A stretch of DNA of 64,000 bases from Lentibacillus daqui (GCF_027186265.1 NZ_CP114176.1:2108001-2172000); one strand, 5' to 3'. Counted from the stretch's first letter, positions 30,415-38,937 are shown. Program-made: numbers and translations. The notes: generated by a model from the letters alone, not told the origin.

Positions 30415-31391
30415 GATTTCTTCCACCCTTCTCTATAAGTAAATTGATCGTTCCATGCGCTAACTTTTTCTGCGATACGTAATTTAGCTGATCGGGAACG
30501 GCGATTGGCTTGCAGTTCCTGTTCACCAGGATTGATTGGCTTTTTTGTAATTAATTTAAATGGTGCTTGATGATCTTCAGGAATTACTGGTAAATTTCTC
30601 GGTACTTCTTTAGGTGTGCTCCATTTTTTAAAAGCTTGTTTACATAGTCTATCTTCCAGTGAGTGAAAGGTAATGACGGAAATCCTGCCATGTATAGCGA
30701 CAACTTGTGCCGCCTGATGCAACCCATCAAGAAATGCAGTCAGCTCATCATTTACAGCGATCCGTAATGCTTGAAATATGCGTTTTGCCGGATGTCCGCC
30801 TTTTCTGCGAGCAGCTGCCGGGATTGTGTCTTTGATAATTCCGACTAGTTGATGGGTTGTGTGGATGGGCGTTGTCTCACGATAAGACTCGATCTTTCGG
30901 GCAATTTGTTTGGCGAATTTTTCTTCACCGTAAGCAAAAAATATTTTCACTAATTGTGCATACGGCCAGGTATTGACAATGGTATAGGCACTTAACTTCT
31001 GGTCCTGGTTCATCCGCATATCCAACTCTGCATTATGCTGGTAGCTAAATCCCCTTTCCCCTCTATCAAGCTGCGGGGATGAAACACCAAGGTCAAACAA
31101 GATCCCGTCTACATGATTGATCCCAAGTTCATCAATTTTTCCCTCAAGTTGCCGAAAGTTTGCATGAACAAATTGAATCCGATCAAGGTATGGTGTCAGC
31201 CGTTTTTCCGCTGCCCGTAATGCATCTATGTCCTGGTCAAAAGCCACCAGTAACCCGTCTTTTGTCAATCTGGAGGCAATTTGTTCAGCATGTCCGCCAC
31301 CACCGACTGTACAATCAACATATGTACCTTCTGGCTTGATTGATAATCCCTTTACTGCTTCCTCTTTTAATACGCTGTAATGTTTAAACAT
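30411..31391 (-). CDS. rsmH: 16S rRNA m4C1402 methyltransferase RsmH
   Basis: N4-methylates C1402 of 16S rRNA using S-adenosylmethionine. Start placed at 31391 (326 aa), the ATG after GCAGGTGAA that gives the family N-terminus [13 protein letters not shown]; the longer frame to 31463 is not supported. SAM motif [13 protein letters not shown] near residue 25 and [13 protein letters not shown] near residue 100. Second gene of the mraZ cluster, overlapping ftsL. Confidence 0.97.
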   Translation of the reverse strand: MFKHYSVLKEEAVKGLSIKPEGTYVDCTVGGGGHAEQIASRLTKDGLLVAFDQDIDALRAAEKRLTPYLDRIQFVHANFRQLEGKIDELGINHVDGILFDLGVSSPQLDRGERGFSYQHNAELDMRMNQDQKLSAYTIVNTWPYAQLVKIFFAYGEEKFAKQIARKIESYRETTPIHTTHQLVGIIKDTIPAAARRKGGHPAKRIFQALRIAVNDELTAFLDGLHQAAQVVAIHGRISVITFHSLEDRLCKQAFKKWSTPKEVPRNLPVIPEDHQAPFKLITKKPINPGEQELQANRRSRSAKLRIAEKVSAWNDQFTYREGWKKS

Positions 31392-31483
31392 GTTGTGTTC
31401 ACCTGCTTCGACAATGGTCAGAATCAAGGATTGGATTGGGAACCATTGTGTAGATTCCATCATCTGCTCCTATAAATTTGTTA

Positions 31484-31915
31484 TTAAATATCAAAGTCCA
31501 TTAAATTTTCGGCGATCTCGGCAAATGACTCCTCAGAATCATTGAAATAGTCTTCCCAGCTTTCATTTGCCCAGAATTCAATCCGGTTGGAAACGCCGAT
31601 TACCACACATTCTTTATCCAATGCTGCGTAATTTCTTAATGGCTGTGGGATATTTATTCTGCCCTGTTTGTCAATTTCACATTCTACCGCCCCTGAAAAG
31701 AAGAAACGGGTAAATGCTCTAGCATCTTTTTTTGTTAGTGGGAGTTTTTTTAATTTCTCTTCAAGCAGTTTCCATTCATTCATTGGGTAAGCGAACAGGC
31801 ACTTATCCAGTCCGCGTGTGATAACAAAGCTGTCCCCAAGTTCTTCACGAAATTTGGCGGGAACAATAATTCTTCCCTTTGTATCAATGTTATGTTGAAA
31901 CTCACCCATGAACAT
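31484..31915 (-). CDS. mraZ: Division-cluster transcriptional regulator MraZ
   Basis: Ring-forming AbrB-like DNA-binding protein that in other bacteria represses its own dcw operon. 143 aa with two copies of the MraZ/SpoVT half-domain: [19 protein letters not shown] (about residues 14-32) and [13 protein letters not shown] (about 87-99), each carrying the DxxGRxxxP motif. ATG at 31915 after GTGGGGAG. First gene of the cluster; candidate binding sites lie in its promoter. Confidence 0.97.
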   Translation of the reverse strand: MFMGEFQHNIDTKGRIIVPAKFREELGDSFVITRGLDKCLFAYPMNEWKLLEEKLKKLPLTKKDARAFTRFFFSGAVECEIDKQGRINIPQPLRNYAALDKECVVIGVSNRIEFWANESWEDYFNDSEESFAEIAENLMDFDI

Positions 31916-31941
31916 ATGGTTCTCCCCACTTTCATGTTTCT

Positions 31942-31971
31942 ATCTTACCACATCCCCCCACAATTCACCAC
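31942..31971 (-). promoter_or_regulatory. mraZ promoter with phased MraZ-box repeats
   Basis: Minus strand: GTGGT (31971-31967), GTGGG (31961-31957) and GTGGT (31951-31947) recur at exactly 10-nt spacing, and the last abuts an extended -10 TGGTAAGAT (TAAGAT at 31947-31942). Direct TGGGN-type repeats with 5-nt spacers are the known MraZ operator design. A further CCCAC copy is at 31925-31929 near the ribosome-binding site. Confidence 0.7.
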
Positions 31972-32043
31972 TCCATTTTTTTAAAAATTTACCTGCAGAT
32001 AAAAAAAGGGATAATAGTCTCAGAAACAAATATTCTTCATGCA

Positions 32044-32173
32044 CAAAAAAGCTGTTTTCCTTTTGCATGAACATCACACTTTCTATCCGTGATAACAATG
32101 GAGTGGGGATACTTTCCATTGTTGGTTTCACAAATAATCGTGTTGTTTCATGCTTTAGAAAACAGCTTTTTTG
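32044..32173 (-). terminator. 130-bp long hairpin between bshC and mraZ
   Basis: Outer arms CAAAAAAGCTGTTTTC (32044-32059) and GAAAACAGCTTTTTTG (32158-32173) pair perfectly; pairing continues inward with small bulges (GCATGAA/TTCATGC; AACAATGGA/TCCATTGTT) to a loop near 32108. On the minus strand it follows bshC and ends in TTTTTT, so it can be a terminator, but its length is far beyond an ordinary one. A 91-codon frame spans it and is judged spurious. Confidence 0.75.
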
Positions 32174-32225
32174 ACTGGTGGAGGAAAGTGGGGGGATCTT
32201 TGAATCGCATCCCAACTCTCTTCCA

Positions 32226-33851
32226 CTACAAATATATGAGATAGTGTTCTTCTGTAAATGAACAGGGAGTTTCCGTCATTTTTTCAATAAAACCACTGCC
32301 GTACCAATTCAGCCATGGCAATGGATTCCAAACGCGTTCTTGCAATCCATTATTCGGATGTAATGTCGCATGAATCACATCAAATTCATGCAGTTCCTTT
32401 GTATATTTAGCTTCCACTTCTTTACACAAGCGACTTTCCAAAAAATCAATATCGCGGAATAAATAATGTAAATTCTTATCAGTCAAATCGCCTAAATCAG
32501 CACGAATCCCACGCGATACATCCTGCAATGGTTTGTGGGCTTGTGCAATCGCTTGTTTGAGATGGTCTATCATATGTTTAATTGGTGGATCAGTCTGTGC
32601 GGCCAGCCAATTTCCGCGTGCTTCTGTAACTCCATCGTTCACAACATCGTCTGCTTTAAGACCATATTTATGCAGCAGCTTTTCTACATGTCGTTCAATG
32701 ATTGTAAATGAAAGACGTGGTACAACCGGCGGCATGTTCATTTCAAACGCGCGAAATGCGGGTTTTAAGACAGACCAATAACTGACCTCACCGGGACCGC
32801 CGATAAACGCCAGCGTCGGAAAAAGCAACTCCTGCATCAACGGTCGCGTTACCACATTATTACTCAATAACTCTGGTTGCCCTTCAGCGATTTCCAACAT
32901 CTCATTTGTTGTTAACGACACTTCATTCTGTTTTCCCGCCCATTCACCGGTTTCAGTTCTAGTTAGCAAAATTCGCTCCCCTTGGTAATGATAAAACAAG
33001 TGGGCATCTTCCGGCTGGACTCCCAATGAGGTAGTATATCCCAATTGCCGTAAACGCTGCTCATTTGTATATACTCCCCTGCTAATTTCCATTTGCTTGT
33101 CTACAATCGTTGTGAAGTGGTCACGCTCCAGTTTCCGTAATAACGGATGGGAGGAATCGACCAGTACCACACCCTCTTTGGAAAACAGTTCAAAAATAAC
33201 TCGCGCAAAAAAGTCTACATATGTTGTCGATTGGTTTAAACAATTTGTAATGGTATCATACAATGGTTTCGTATGTTCTGTTTCCTGCAATTGGGCGAAT
33301 ATCTGATTTATCCACTGCTTGGCATATTCATCGTCCTTTGCGATTGCCGATACTGGCTTTTTCTGAACAACCTGTTGCATCAATTTATATTTTTTCATTT
33401 GGGGGATTTCCGGTAGAAAAATATGATTCATTTCCTCAAAGTCGTGATCCTCACCGGCAATCCAGAATACTGGTACAACGGGAACAGATAATTTTTTTTC
33501 TTGTTGACGTGCCAGCTGAATAATCGAGATTACTTTATTTATTGTATACATCGGACCGGTTAGCAACCCTGCCTGTTGACCGCCGATAACGACCACACTA
33601 TTGTCTTGGCGTAATTTTTTTATATTTTGATAGGTTGATTCAGGAGCATCCCACTGTCTATTGATCGCTGTCAACGTTTCGGTTAACTGTTCTCTGTTAA
33701 AGAACCGTTCTCGTAAATCCTGCACCCTTTGTTGGTAGCTTGATTGTTGAAATGGATGATAATCAAAAAAATCCATAATTTTCGTTTCATTATTTCGATA
33801 ATCGTTCATTAATTTCGATTGATGCTGTATCGGAATAGGGTTGATTCGCAT
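32226..33851 (-). CDS. bshC: Bacillithiol biosynthesis cysteine-adding enzyme BshC
   Basis: Last step of bacillithiol synthesis, joining cysteine to GlcN-malate. 541 aa; B. subtilis BshC (YllA) is 539. Family features include the nucleotide-fold segment VVVIGGQQAGLLTGPMYTINK (about residues 86-106), VPVFWIAGEDHDFEE and a long central coiled coil. Conserved location just upstream of mraZ. The panE-like ylbQ found next to it in B. subtilis is replaced by a MITE-like repeat. Confidence 0.96.
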   Translation of the reverse strand: MRINPIPIQHQSKLMNDYRNNETKIMDFFDYHPFQQSSYQQRVQDLRERFFNREQLTETLTAINRQWDAPESTYQNIKKLRQDNSVVVIGGQQAGLLTGPMYTINKVISIIQLARQQEKKLSVPVVPVFWIAGEDHDFEEMNHIFLPEIPQMKKYKLMQQVVQKKPVSAIAKDDEYAKQWINQIFAQLQETEHTKPLYDTITNCLNQSTTYVDFFARVIFELFSKEGVVLVDSSHPLLRKLERDHFTTIVDKQMEISRGVYTNEQRLRQLGYTTSLGVQPEDAHLFYHYQGERILLTRTETGEWAGKQNEVSLTTNEMLEIAEGQPELLSNNVVTRPLMQELLFPTLAFIGGPGEVSYWSVLKPAFRAFEMNMPPVVPRLSFTIIERHVEKLLHKYGLKADDVVNDGVTEARGNWLAAQTDPPIKHMIDHLKQAIAQAHKPLQDVSRGIRADLGDLTDKNLHYLFRDIDFLESRLCKEVEAKYTKELHEFDVIHATLHPNNGLQERVWNPLPWLNWYGSGFIEKMTETPCSFTEEHYLIYL

Positions 33852-33886
33852 TTGTTTCGTGCTCCTTTAAACATAATTGAATATTA

Positions 33887-34099
33887 GAGGATGTTCAAAA
33901 AGTCCGGTAAAAATGACATGCCCCTGCAAAAGGGGTATGCCGACGCCTGAGCGCAAGCCCGTTTTTAGTTGGCCTTCATTTGAAAAGCTCGTTGGCTTGC
34001 TTTTCCGCTCCTCATGTACCTTCTATGTACACTCCGGTGCTCAAAGCTACGCCGCTCAGAACTTCTCGGTCCTTTTTATCCTCCTTTTTGAACACGCAC
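33887..34099. repeat. MITE-like dispersed repeat, copy 2 (213 bp, with nested cassette)
   Basis: Ends GAGGATGTTC and GAACACGCAC form terminal inverted repeats, flanked by a 5-bp duplication TATTA (33882-33886 and 34100-34104). Relative to copy 1 it carries an extra segment at about 33916-33977 (CATGCCCCTGCAAAAGGGG...) that also occurs at 63503-63564. Located between bshC and ylbP. Confidence 0.85.
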
Positions 34100-34214
34100 T
34101 ATTATCCAATATGTATTGTACAGAAACTAACCAATAATTTCATCTCATCTGTTTAAGAAAGGCGGATGTCATAACCATACAATGGCATTTAGTTTTTTGT
34201 GTTAACCGGTTTTA

Positions 34215-34243
34215 TTTCATTCATGACCTATTTATATTATAAT
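34215..34243 (+). promoter_or_regulatory. Candidate promoter of ylbP
   Basis: A perfect -10 TATAAT at 34238-34243 lies 45 nt upstream of the ylbP ATG; the -35 region (TTTCAT at 17 nt) is weak. The surrounding 34105-34287 spacer is AT-rich with no other recognisable signal. Confidence 0.5.
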
Positions 34244-34287
34244 GTATATATATGAAAAGTTAGTTTTTTGACAAGGGGGAAATATAA

Positions 34288-34767
34288 ATGAGCAGTATAA
34301 AAGTGGAGAGGCTGTTAATCAATTATAAAACATTAGAGGAATTTGAAAGATTTTCAGCCTATGGCAACCAGGAACTTTCCATGTTGGAGGATCTTCGAAA
34401 CAATATCGTCGAAAACAATAGTGAGTCACCATTCTACGGGATTTATTATGGCAAGTCATTAGCTGCCCGTATGAGCTTGTACAAGGTAGACAAGAAACAT
34501 GACCAATATTTCGAACCTCCCCAAGACTATTTAGTTCTGTGGAAACTGGAAGTTCTGCCAGGCTATCGCGGAAAAGGACTCGGAAAAGCATTGGTCGATT
34601 TTGCGAAACAGGAAAATATGCCTATTAAAACCAATCCTCTCATCAACTCTCAAGGTTTTTGGGAAAAAATGAACTTCAAAAAGGCAAAATACGAAATGGA
34701 ACGTGATTTTGGCGAGAATCCATTAATTTGGATGCCTGAAGGGGTACACGAAAAAGAATCGAGATAA
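34288..34767 (+). CDS. ylbP: GNAT-family N-acetyltransferase YlbP
   Basis: 159 aa. GNAT fold with the acetyl-CoA loop motif A, LEVLPGYRGKGLGKALVDFA (about residues 91-110). Matches B. subtilis YlbP in length and place between gerR and bshC. ATG at 34288 follows AAGGGGGAAA. Substrate unknown. Ends in a clear terminator. Confidence 0.9.
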   Translation: MSSIKVERLLINYKTLEEFERFSAYGNQELSMLEDLRNNIVENNSESPFYGIYYGKSLAARMSLYKVDKKHDQYFEPPQDYLVLWKLEVLPGYRGKGLGKALVDFAKQENMPIKTNPLINSQGFWEKMNFKKAKYEMERDFGENPLIWMPEGVHEKESR

Positions 34768-34776
34768 GAAGCATAG

Positions 34777-34815
34777 AAAAAGACATGAATGATAAAAATC
34801 TGTTCATGTCTTTTT
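34777..34815 (+). terminator. Terminator after ylbP
   Basis: Stem AAAAAGACATGAA (34777-34789) / TTCATGTCTTTTT (34803-34815), immediately after ylbP and before the convergent gerR, with T runs on both strands. Confidence 0.88.
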
Positions 34816-34863
34816 GGTTTGCCAACTATTCATTTGGAAAATGCAAGACGGCTTGATTATGAC

Positions 34864-35343
34864 TCATGTTTCTCTTTGATTGTTTACCCAATCCCACAGC
34901 TCCCCCATTTCCTTCCATGCTTCATGATAACGCTGGTTCATTGTTTTCAATGCTTCATTTTCCTTTTTTAAATGGGCAATAATTTCTTCCTGTTCCTGGT
35001 GTGTTAGCTGATTTTCCATCGAATAATTCCTTTTCATTTTTTCAAGTAATGATATCGCTGTGTCGATCGTATCTTTTTCATTATTTTCTGATGGGTCAAC
35101 AACATTCTTTTTCCTACCTGCCTGTTTACGCTCCACCTTGGCTTGCTGAATCGCATCCTGATATGATTTCCTGATGGTTGCATTCCAGCGAAATCCACAA
35201 GCTGCGGATGTGCGCGATAATTGCTTAGCCACATCCTTGAACGCCTCTAGTTGCGTTTTTCCCTCTCTAATATAACGGATCACGGTCTCGGCCAGGATAA
35301 TATCTTCGTCTTTTGTCCAAGCATCCTGTCGTGTCGCCTCCAT
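34864..35343 (-). CDS. gerR: RsfA-family sporulation regulator (GerR/YlbO)
   Basis: 159 aa. N-terminal Myb/SANT-like DNA-binding segment (residues about 5-60, AWTKDEDIILAETVIRYIREG ... CGFRWNATIR), a basic patch, and a C-terminal coiled coil (about 95-150). In B. subtilis YlbO/GerR is a sigma-E-dependent regulator that tunes mother-cell genes; RsfA is the forespore paralogue. The ylb position favours GerR. ATG follows GGAGGGGTGTT. Confidence 0.85.
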   Translation of the reverse strand: MEATRQDAWTKDEDIILAETVIRYIREGKTQLEAFKDVAKQLSRTSAACGFRWNATIRKSYQDAIQQAKVERKQAGRKKNVVDPSENNEKDTIDTAISLLEKMKRNYSMENQLTHQEQEEIIAHLKKENEALKTMNQRYHEAWKEMGELWDWVNNQRET

Positions 35344-35414
35344 AACACCCCTCCTTCACCATTGCTATAAAAAATGTATGCAATAAATAGGAGTGATAGA
35401 CTAACTATTTTTTT

Positions 35415-35433
35415 AACAAAGGCGCAAGCGCCC
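35415..35433. repeat. Short repeat AACAAAGGCGCAAGCGCC
   Basis: A GGCGCAAGCGCC palindrome preceded by AACAAA; the same end sequence, with one base different (GGCGTAAGCGCC), starts the large repeat cassette at 63382. Probably a solitary end of that repeat family, between gerR and rpmF. Confidence 0.5.
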
Positions 35434-35456
35434 ATTTGAAAGAAGGACAACCTAGA

Positions 35457-35490
35457 CAAAAAAACAGACCACTAATGTTAGTGATCTGCT
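35457..35490 (-). terminator. Terminator after rpmF
   Basis: Stem CAGACCACTAAT/GTTAGTGATCTG at 35465-35488 (one G-T/A-C wobble position) with TTTTTTT on the minus strand directly after the hairpin, 8 nt beyond rpmF. Confidence 0.85.
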
Positions 35491-35497
35491 TGGCCCA

Positions 35498-35674
35498 TTA
35501 CAGGCTGCTTACAACTTCCTTACCATCATAATGCCCACATGCTTGGCAAACATGGTGTGGTTTTGTCAATTCGCCACAGTTTGAGCATTCTATCAAGCCA
35601 GGTACGTGTAATTTTTTATGAGTACGACGCTGATTTTTCACTTTTTTGGAAGTTCTTCTCTTTGGTACTGCCAT
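35498..35674 (-). CDS. rpmF: 50S ribosomal protein L32
   Basis: 58 aa small ribosomal protein. Begins [19 protein letters not shown], the L32 signature, and has a CxxC...CxxC zinc ribbon (Cys30, Cys33, Cys43, Cys46), so it is the zinc-containing paralogue type. ATG at 35674 after GGAGGTGTAAGTC. Downstream of ylbN in the conserved ylbN-rpmF pair, sharing its promoter. Confidence 0.97.
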   Translation of the reverse strand: MAVPKRRTSKKVKNQRRTHKKLHVPGLIECSNCGELTKPHHVCQACGHYDGKEVVSSL

Positions 35675-35703
35675 GACTTACACCTCCTTCAAATAAACGA
35701 ATC

Positions 35704-36234
35704 CTATTTTTCCTTCTCATTATCATTCAATAAGGTCTTCAGTTTTTTCAAACGCGGATCAACCGGTTTTTCTTTGTTCTCTTCCGAAATTAAAGTCCAT
35801 CCTTCACCTTCTGCCGGAGCATGCTCCATGGCATCTGCATCATCGGAAAACACACGAAACGGAACCTCTAATATGATATTTTCCTTTATATACGGAGTTA
35901 AGTCAAGTATTTCTCCATCAATTGGATGAATTTCATTTTCCTCTTCTTCCTTCCCATAATATCTGGAAAGTGTAAATACTTCATCCGTTTTTATGGTAAA
36001 CGGATAAGGTACATCTACCAAGGTACGTGCACAAGGAAGAATCATTGTACCCTTGATGGTAAACGTGAAAATAAGCTGTTCTCCTTGTAATGTACATTCT
36101 CCAAAGACATGTACCGAACCAATTTCGCGAATGTCGTTGTTCATTGTTTCCAATTCAGAAACATCAACCATATTGTCGAATTCAAATGGTTCATTATAAG
36201 TACCTTGTTTGATCCGACTAACTGAGAATTTCAT
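35704..36234 (-). CDS. ylbN: DUF177 / YceD-family protein YlbN
   Basis: 176 aa from the ATG at 36234 (TCGAGGTGATGAAG precedes it; two other in-frame starts lie within 9 nt). DUF177 motif: TIKGTMILPCARTLVDVPYPF (about residues 62-82). Always linked to rpmF; in plants and E. coli family members act in 23S rRNA processing, which is the likely role. Acidic, cytosolic. Confidence 0.93.
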   Translation of the reverse strand: MKFSVSRIKQGTYNEPFEFDNMVDVSELETMNNDIREIGSVHVFGECTLQGEQLIFTFTIKGTMILPCARTLVDVPYPFTIKTDEVFTLSRYYGKEEEENEIHPIDGEILDLTPYIKENIILEVPFRVFSDDADAMEHAPAEGEGWTLISEENKEKPVDPRLKKLKTLLNDNEKEK

Positions 36235-36264
36235 CTTCATCACCTCGAAAGAGCAACAAAAGTA

Positions 36265-36293
36265 ATTTTAAAAGCAAACTGGACTTTTGTCAA
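36265..36293 (-). promoter_or_regulatory. Sigma-A promoter of ylbN-rpmF
   Basis: Minus strand: perfect -35 TTGACA (36293-36288), 17-nt spacer, -10 TAAAAT (36270-36265, one mismatch), 31 nt upstream of the ylbN ATG. The divergent gene tmcAL starts 111 nt away. Confidence 0.87.
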
Positions 36294-36403
36294 CATATTT
36301 TCTTTACAGATCACTTATACTATCCACTAGCTTACCCATGATGCGCTTATTCATAATTTCTGCTAAACTTAATGGTAACATACTAACCATAGGAGTGGAA
36401 TAG

Positions 36404-37612
36404 ATGAAAGCATGTGGGCTGATTGTTGAATATAATCCGTTTCATAACGGGCATCAGTATCATCTGAAAGAAGGACAAAAGATCACGAATGCCGAATGTA
36501 TGATCGCGGTAATGAGTGGTAATTTCTTACAACGTGGGGAACCAGCCATTATCGACAAGTTTCATCGAACAATAGCTGCAATTAATAGTGGGATTGATAT
36601 TGTTGCCGAACTTCCCTATGCATTTGCCGTACAAAGCAGTGATTTATTCGCCAAGGGTTCAGTCCTGACGTTGCATGCTTTAGGAGTTGATTCCATTTGC
36701 TTTGGTAGTGAATCCGGGAATGCGGATGACTTTGTTCAAGCATATCATACACTTACCGGCAAACAAGAACGATTTGATGAAAGCCTGAAACAGCAGTTGG
36801 CAGCGGGGCTTTCTTATCCGGAAGCAAGCCGTGTAGCCTATCAAAGTATTGGTTTACAACAAACGCGGATTGATTTAACGAAGCCAAATAATATTTTAGG
36901 GTTTAGCTATGTAAAAGAAATTATGAAAAACAATTTAGCGATTCAGCCAGTAACCATCAAGCGCCGTAAAAGTGGTTACCACGATAAAGCGATTACAAGT
37001 TCAATTGCCAGTGCAACGAGTATTCGCAGACAGCTTTTTGCCAGTAACTTTACCAAAGATGTCACTAAAGCAATCCCTGAGATAACCAGAGAACAACTGA
37101 TTGATTATAAAAATATAGCGACTAGCTGGCATCATTGGGAGGCTTATTTTCCATTATTGCATTATCGTGTCCTAACCATGACAGAAGAAGAATTGGCTAC
37201 GATCCAAGGCGTTGATGAAGGACTGGAATACCGGCTCAAAAAAACGGCAAAAGCTGCTGTTTCTTTTGAATCATGGGTGGAGGCAATCAAAACGAAACGG
37301 TACACCTGGACAAGACTGCAGCGAATGTTCGTTCACCTGCTGACCAACACTAAAAAACACGATATGTCTGGACTTAAAAATGGTTCTTCTATTCCTTATG
37401 TTCGCCTGCTGGGTCTTACACAAACCGGCAGAAAATATTTAAACCGTATCAAAAAACAAATGGATATACCGATCTTCACCAATCTGAGTCGCCAAATGCA
37501 TCCATTGCTTCATATGGAGGAAAAGGCAAGTGCCGCCTATTACAGTATACTCCCGGCAATGGTCCAGGAATCCATGCGTAATCAAGAATTGCAGCCACCA
37601 ATAATGGGATAG
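36404..37612 (+). CDS. tmcAL: tRNA(Met) cytidine acetate ligase TmcAL (YlbM)
   Basis: ATP-dependent enzyme making N4-acetylcytidine at the wobble base of elongator tRNA-Met. 402 aa. N-terminal nucleotidyltransferase domain with LIVEYNPFHNGHQYHL (residues about 7-22, HxGH ATP motif), MSGNFLQRGEPAI and the KPNNILGFSY segment. ATG at 36404 with ATAGGAGTGG upstream. Divergent from ylbN as in B. subtilis. Confidence 0.95.
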   Translation: MKACGLIVEYNPFHNGHQYHLKEGQKITNAECMIAVMSGNFLQRGEPAIIDKFHRTIAAINSGIDIVAELPYAFAVQSSDLFAKGSVLTLHALGVDSICFGSESGNADDFVQAYHTLTGKQERFDESLKQQLAAGLSYPEASRVAYQSIGLQQTRIDLTKPNNILGFSYVKEIMKNNLAIQPVTIKRRKSGYHDKAITSSIASATSIRRQLFASNFTKDVTKAIPEITREQLIDYKNIATSWHHWEAYFPLLHYRVLTMTEEELATIQGVDEGLEYRLKKTAKAAVSFESWVEAIKTKRYTWTRLQRMFVHLLTNTKKHDMSGLKNGSSIPYVRLLGLTQTGRKYLNRIKKQMDIPIFTNLSRQMHPLLHMEEKASAAYYSILPAMVQESMRNQELQPPIMG

Positions 37613-37616
37613 GAAA

Positions 37617-37660
37617 GGGAGCTGGGAGCAACGTTGATCAAGCCTCTCCAGCTCCCTTTT
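37617..37660 (+). terminator. Terminator between tmcAL and ylbL
   Basis: Stem GGGAGCTGG (37617-37625) / CCAGCTCCC (37648-37656) followed by TTTT, in the 55-nt space between the convergent tmcAL and ylbL stops. Confidence 0.8.
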
Positions 37661-37667
37661 CATACAT

Positions 37668-38684
37668 CTATTTCATATTCTCTAAATACTTCAGAGCATC
37701 ATCGAATGTATCCACAGGGACAATTTTCATACTGGTACCAATTTCATCCGCAGTCTTTTTCGCTACCTTATAGTTGGAATTCTTGGCTCCATGTTCATTT
37801 GGTGCAAAAAACACCTTACATCCTTCTTTATCTGCGGCAATGACTTTTTTATCAATCCCCCCGATTCTTCCAACATTTCCATCGTAATCAATTTCCCCAG
37901 TTCCAGCAATTTGGTAACCATGGGTCAAATCTTCTTTGGTTAACTGGTCATATATCTCCAGTGAGAACATAAGCCCTGCACTTGGTCCACCAATACTTCC
38001 GCTGGAAAACTTGACTTTCGGTTTAACCGTGACATTGCGGTCTGTCACCAATTGGATCCCGACACCTGGCTTATCGTCCAATTCTTTAAGGTTTTTAAGC
38101 GTAATCTCTTTCGTTAATGTTTTATCATCCCGTACCAATGTCAGTGAAATCGTATCTCCTCCATGTTTACTGGTCACATAGGAAGTCAGTTCTTCCGCTT
38201 TTTTGATACCTTTTCCGTCTATTTTGGTAATACGATCGCCCATTTTCAATTTACCATCGGCAGGTAACCCTTTCATCACCCCGGCAACATAAACGCCATT
38301 GTATGTAATATGAATTTCCTTATTCGCGGCTTTATATGCAACCACAGTGGACGCTTCCTGTGAGCTCTCCATCATTTGCAGCTGTGCGTGATAATATTCT
38401 TCTTCATCAATTCCTTTCGGTAGCACTTCTTCCAACGGTACAACCTGATTATGTGGTAATAGCTTGGCAAAAACATATTGGATTGGTGTGGCCTGCCCTC
38501 CCCTCACCGTTACCAAATGCATATCACCAGCACTTTTGTAGCCGCCTTCAACCGAAACAATTGGATTCAGGGGATCTGCCCCACCTGGTTTATAAATATA
38601 ATATGGCAGCTTATACGCTGATAAAAAAAAGGCAACAGCAATTACAATAAGTAAATATAGTAAGTGGCGTTTGGTAAATTTCAA
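37668..38684 (-). CDS. ylbL: SepM/YlbL-type Lon-like serine protease with PDZ domain
   Basis: 338 aa starting from the TTG at 38684, which follows AAAGGAGC; the longer frame to 38753 reads into a MITE-like repeat and is rejected. N-terminal transmembrane helix (about residues 8-24), PDZ domain (about 125-200) and a Lon-type protease domain with the Ser-Lys dyad: Ser235 in GSIGGPSAGL and Lys280 in GGIDKKVIAA. Family members cleave signalling peptides or act in DNA-damage recovery in B. subtilis. Outward-facing by topology. Confidence 0.93.
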   Translation of the reverse strand: MKFTKRHLLYLLIVIAVAFFLSAYKLPYYIYKPGGADPLNPIVSVEGGYKSAGDMHLVTVRGGQATPIQYVFAKLLPHNQVVPLEEVLPKGIDEEEYYHAQLQMMESSQEASTVVAYKAANKEIHITYNGVYVAGVMKGLPADGKLKMGDRITKIDGKGIKKAEELTSYVTSKHGGDTISLTLVRDDKTLTKEITLKNLKELDDKPGVGIQLVTDRNVTVKPKVKFSSGSIGGPSAGLMFSLEIYDQLTKEDLTHGYQIAGTGEIDYDGNVGRIGGIDKKVIAADKEGCKVFFAPNEHGAKNSNYKVAKKTADEIGTSMKIVPVDTFDDALKYLENMK

Positions 38685-38702
38685 AGTATAGCTCCTTTCA
38701 TA

Positions 38703-38749
38703 GAGGATGTTCAAAAAGCCGGGCAAAAATGACACTTTAAACACGCGCT
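38703..38749. repeat. MITE-like dispersed repeat, copy 3 (47-bp deletion derivative)
   Basis: Only the two ends remain: GAGGATGTTCAAAAAG...AAAAATGACAC joined to TTTAAACACGCGCT. It is flanked by the 5-bp duplication TCATA (38698-38702 and 38750-38754), so the boundaries are sharp. It lies 19 nt upstream of the ylbL start codon and may separate the gene from its ancestral promoter. Confidence 0.8.
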
Positions 38750-38937
38750 TCATAGGATATTTCTTTTATATATATAAAAAGTGTATGGCATAAATGCCGG
38801 GGGTATACGCGTATATTGATATAGACTCGTACAAAAATGATTAAATTTTTCCCATCCTTGGACAGAAGAACTAAAAAATATTTTACTACTAATAAAAAGA
38901 GAAGTACAGAGCCAGGACTTCACTAGGGGGCTTAACA

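Noticed and set aside
31940..32215. 91-codon minus-strand frame between bshC and mraZ
   Set aside because: It runs through the long hairpin and the mraZ promoter; the two arms of the inverted repeat explain its sequence and no start signal is present.
38755..38937. Candidate sigma-E promoter upstream of ylbJ (GTATATT ... CGTACAAA)
   Set aside because: The spacing between the two boxes is about 10 nt instead of 13-15, so the match is not convincing, although sigma-E control would be expected for ylbJ.
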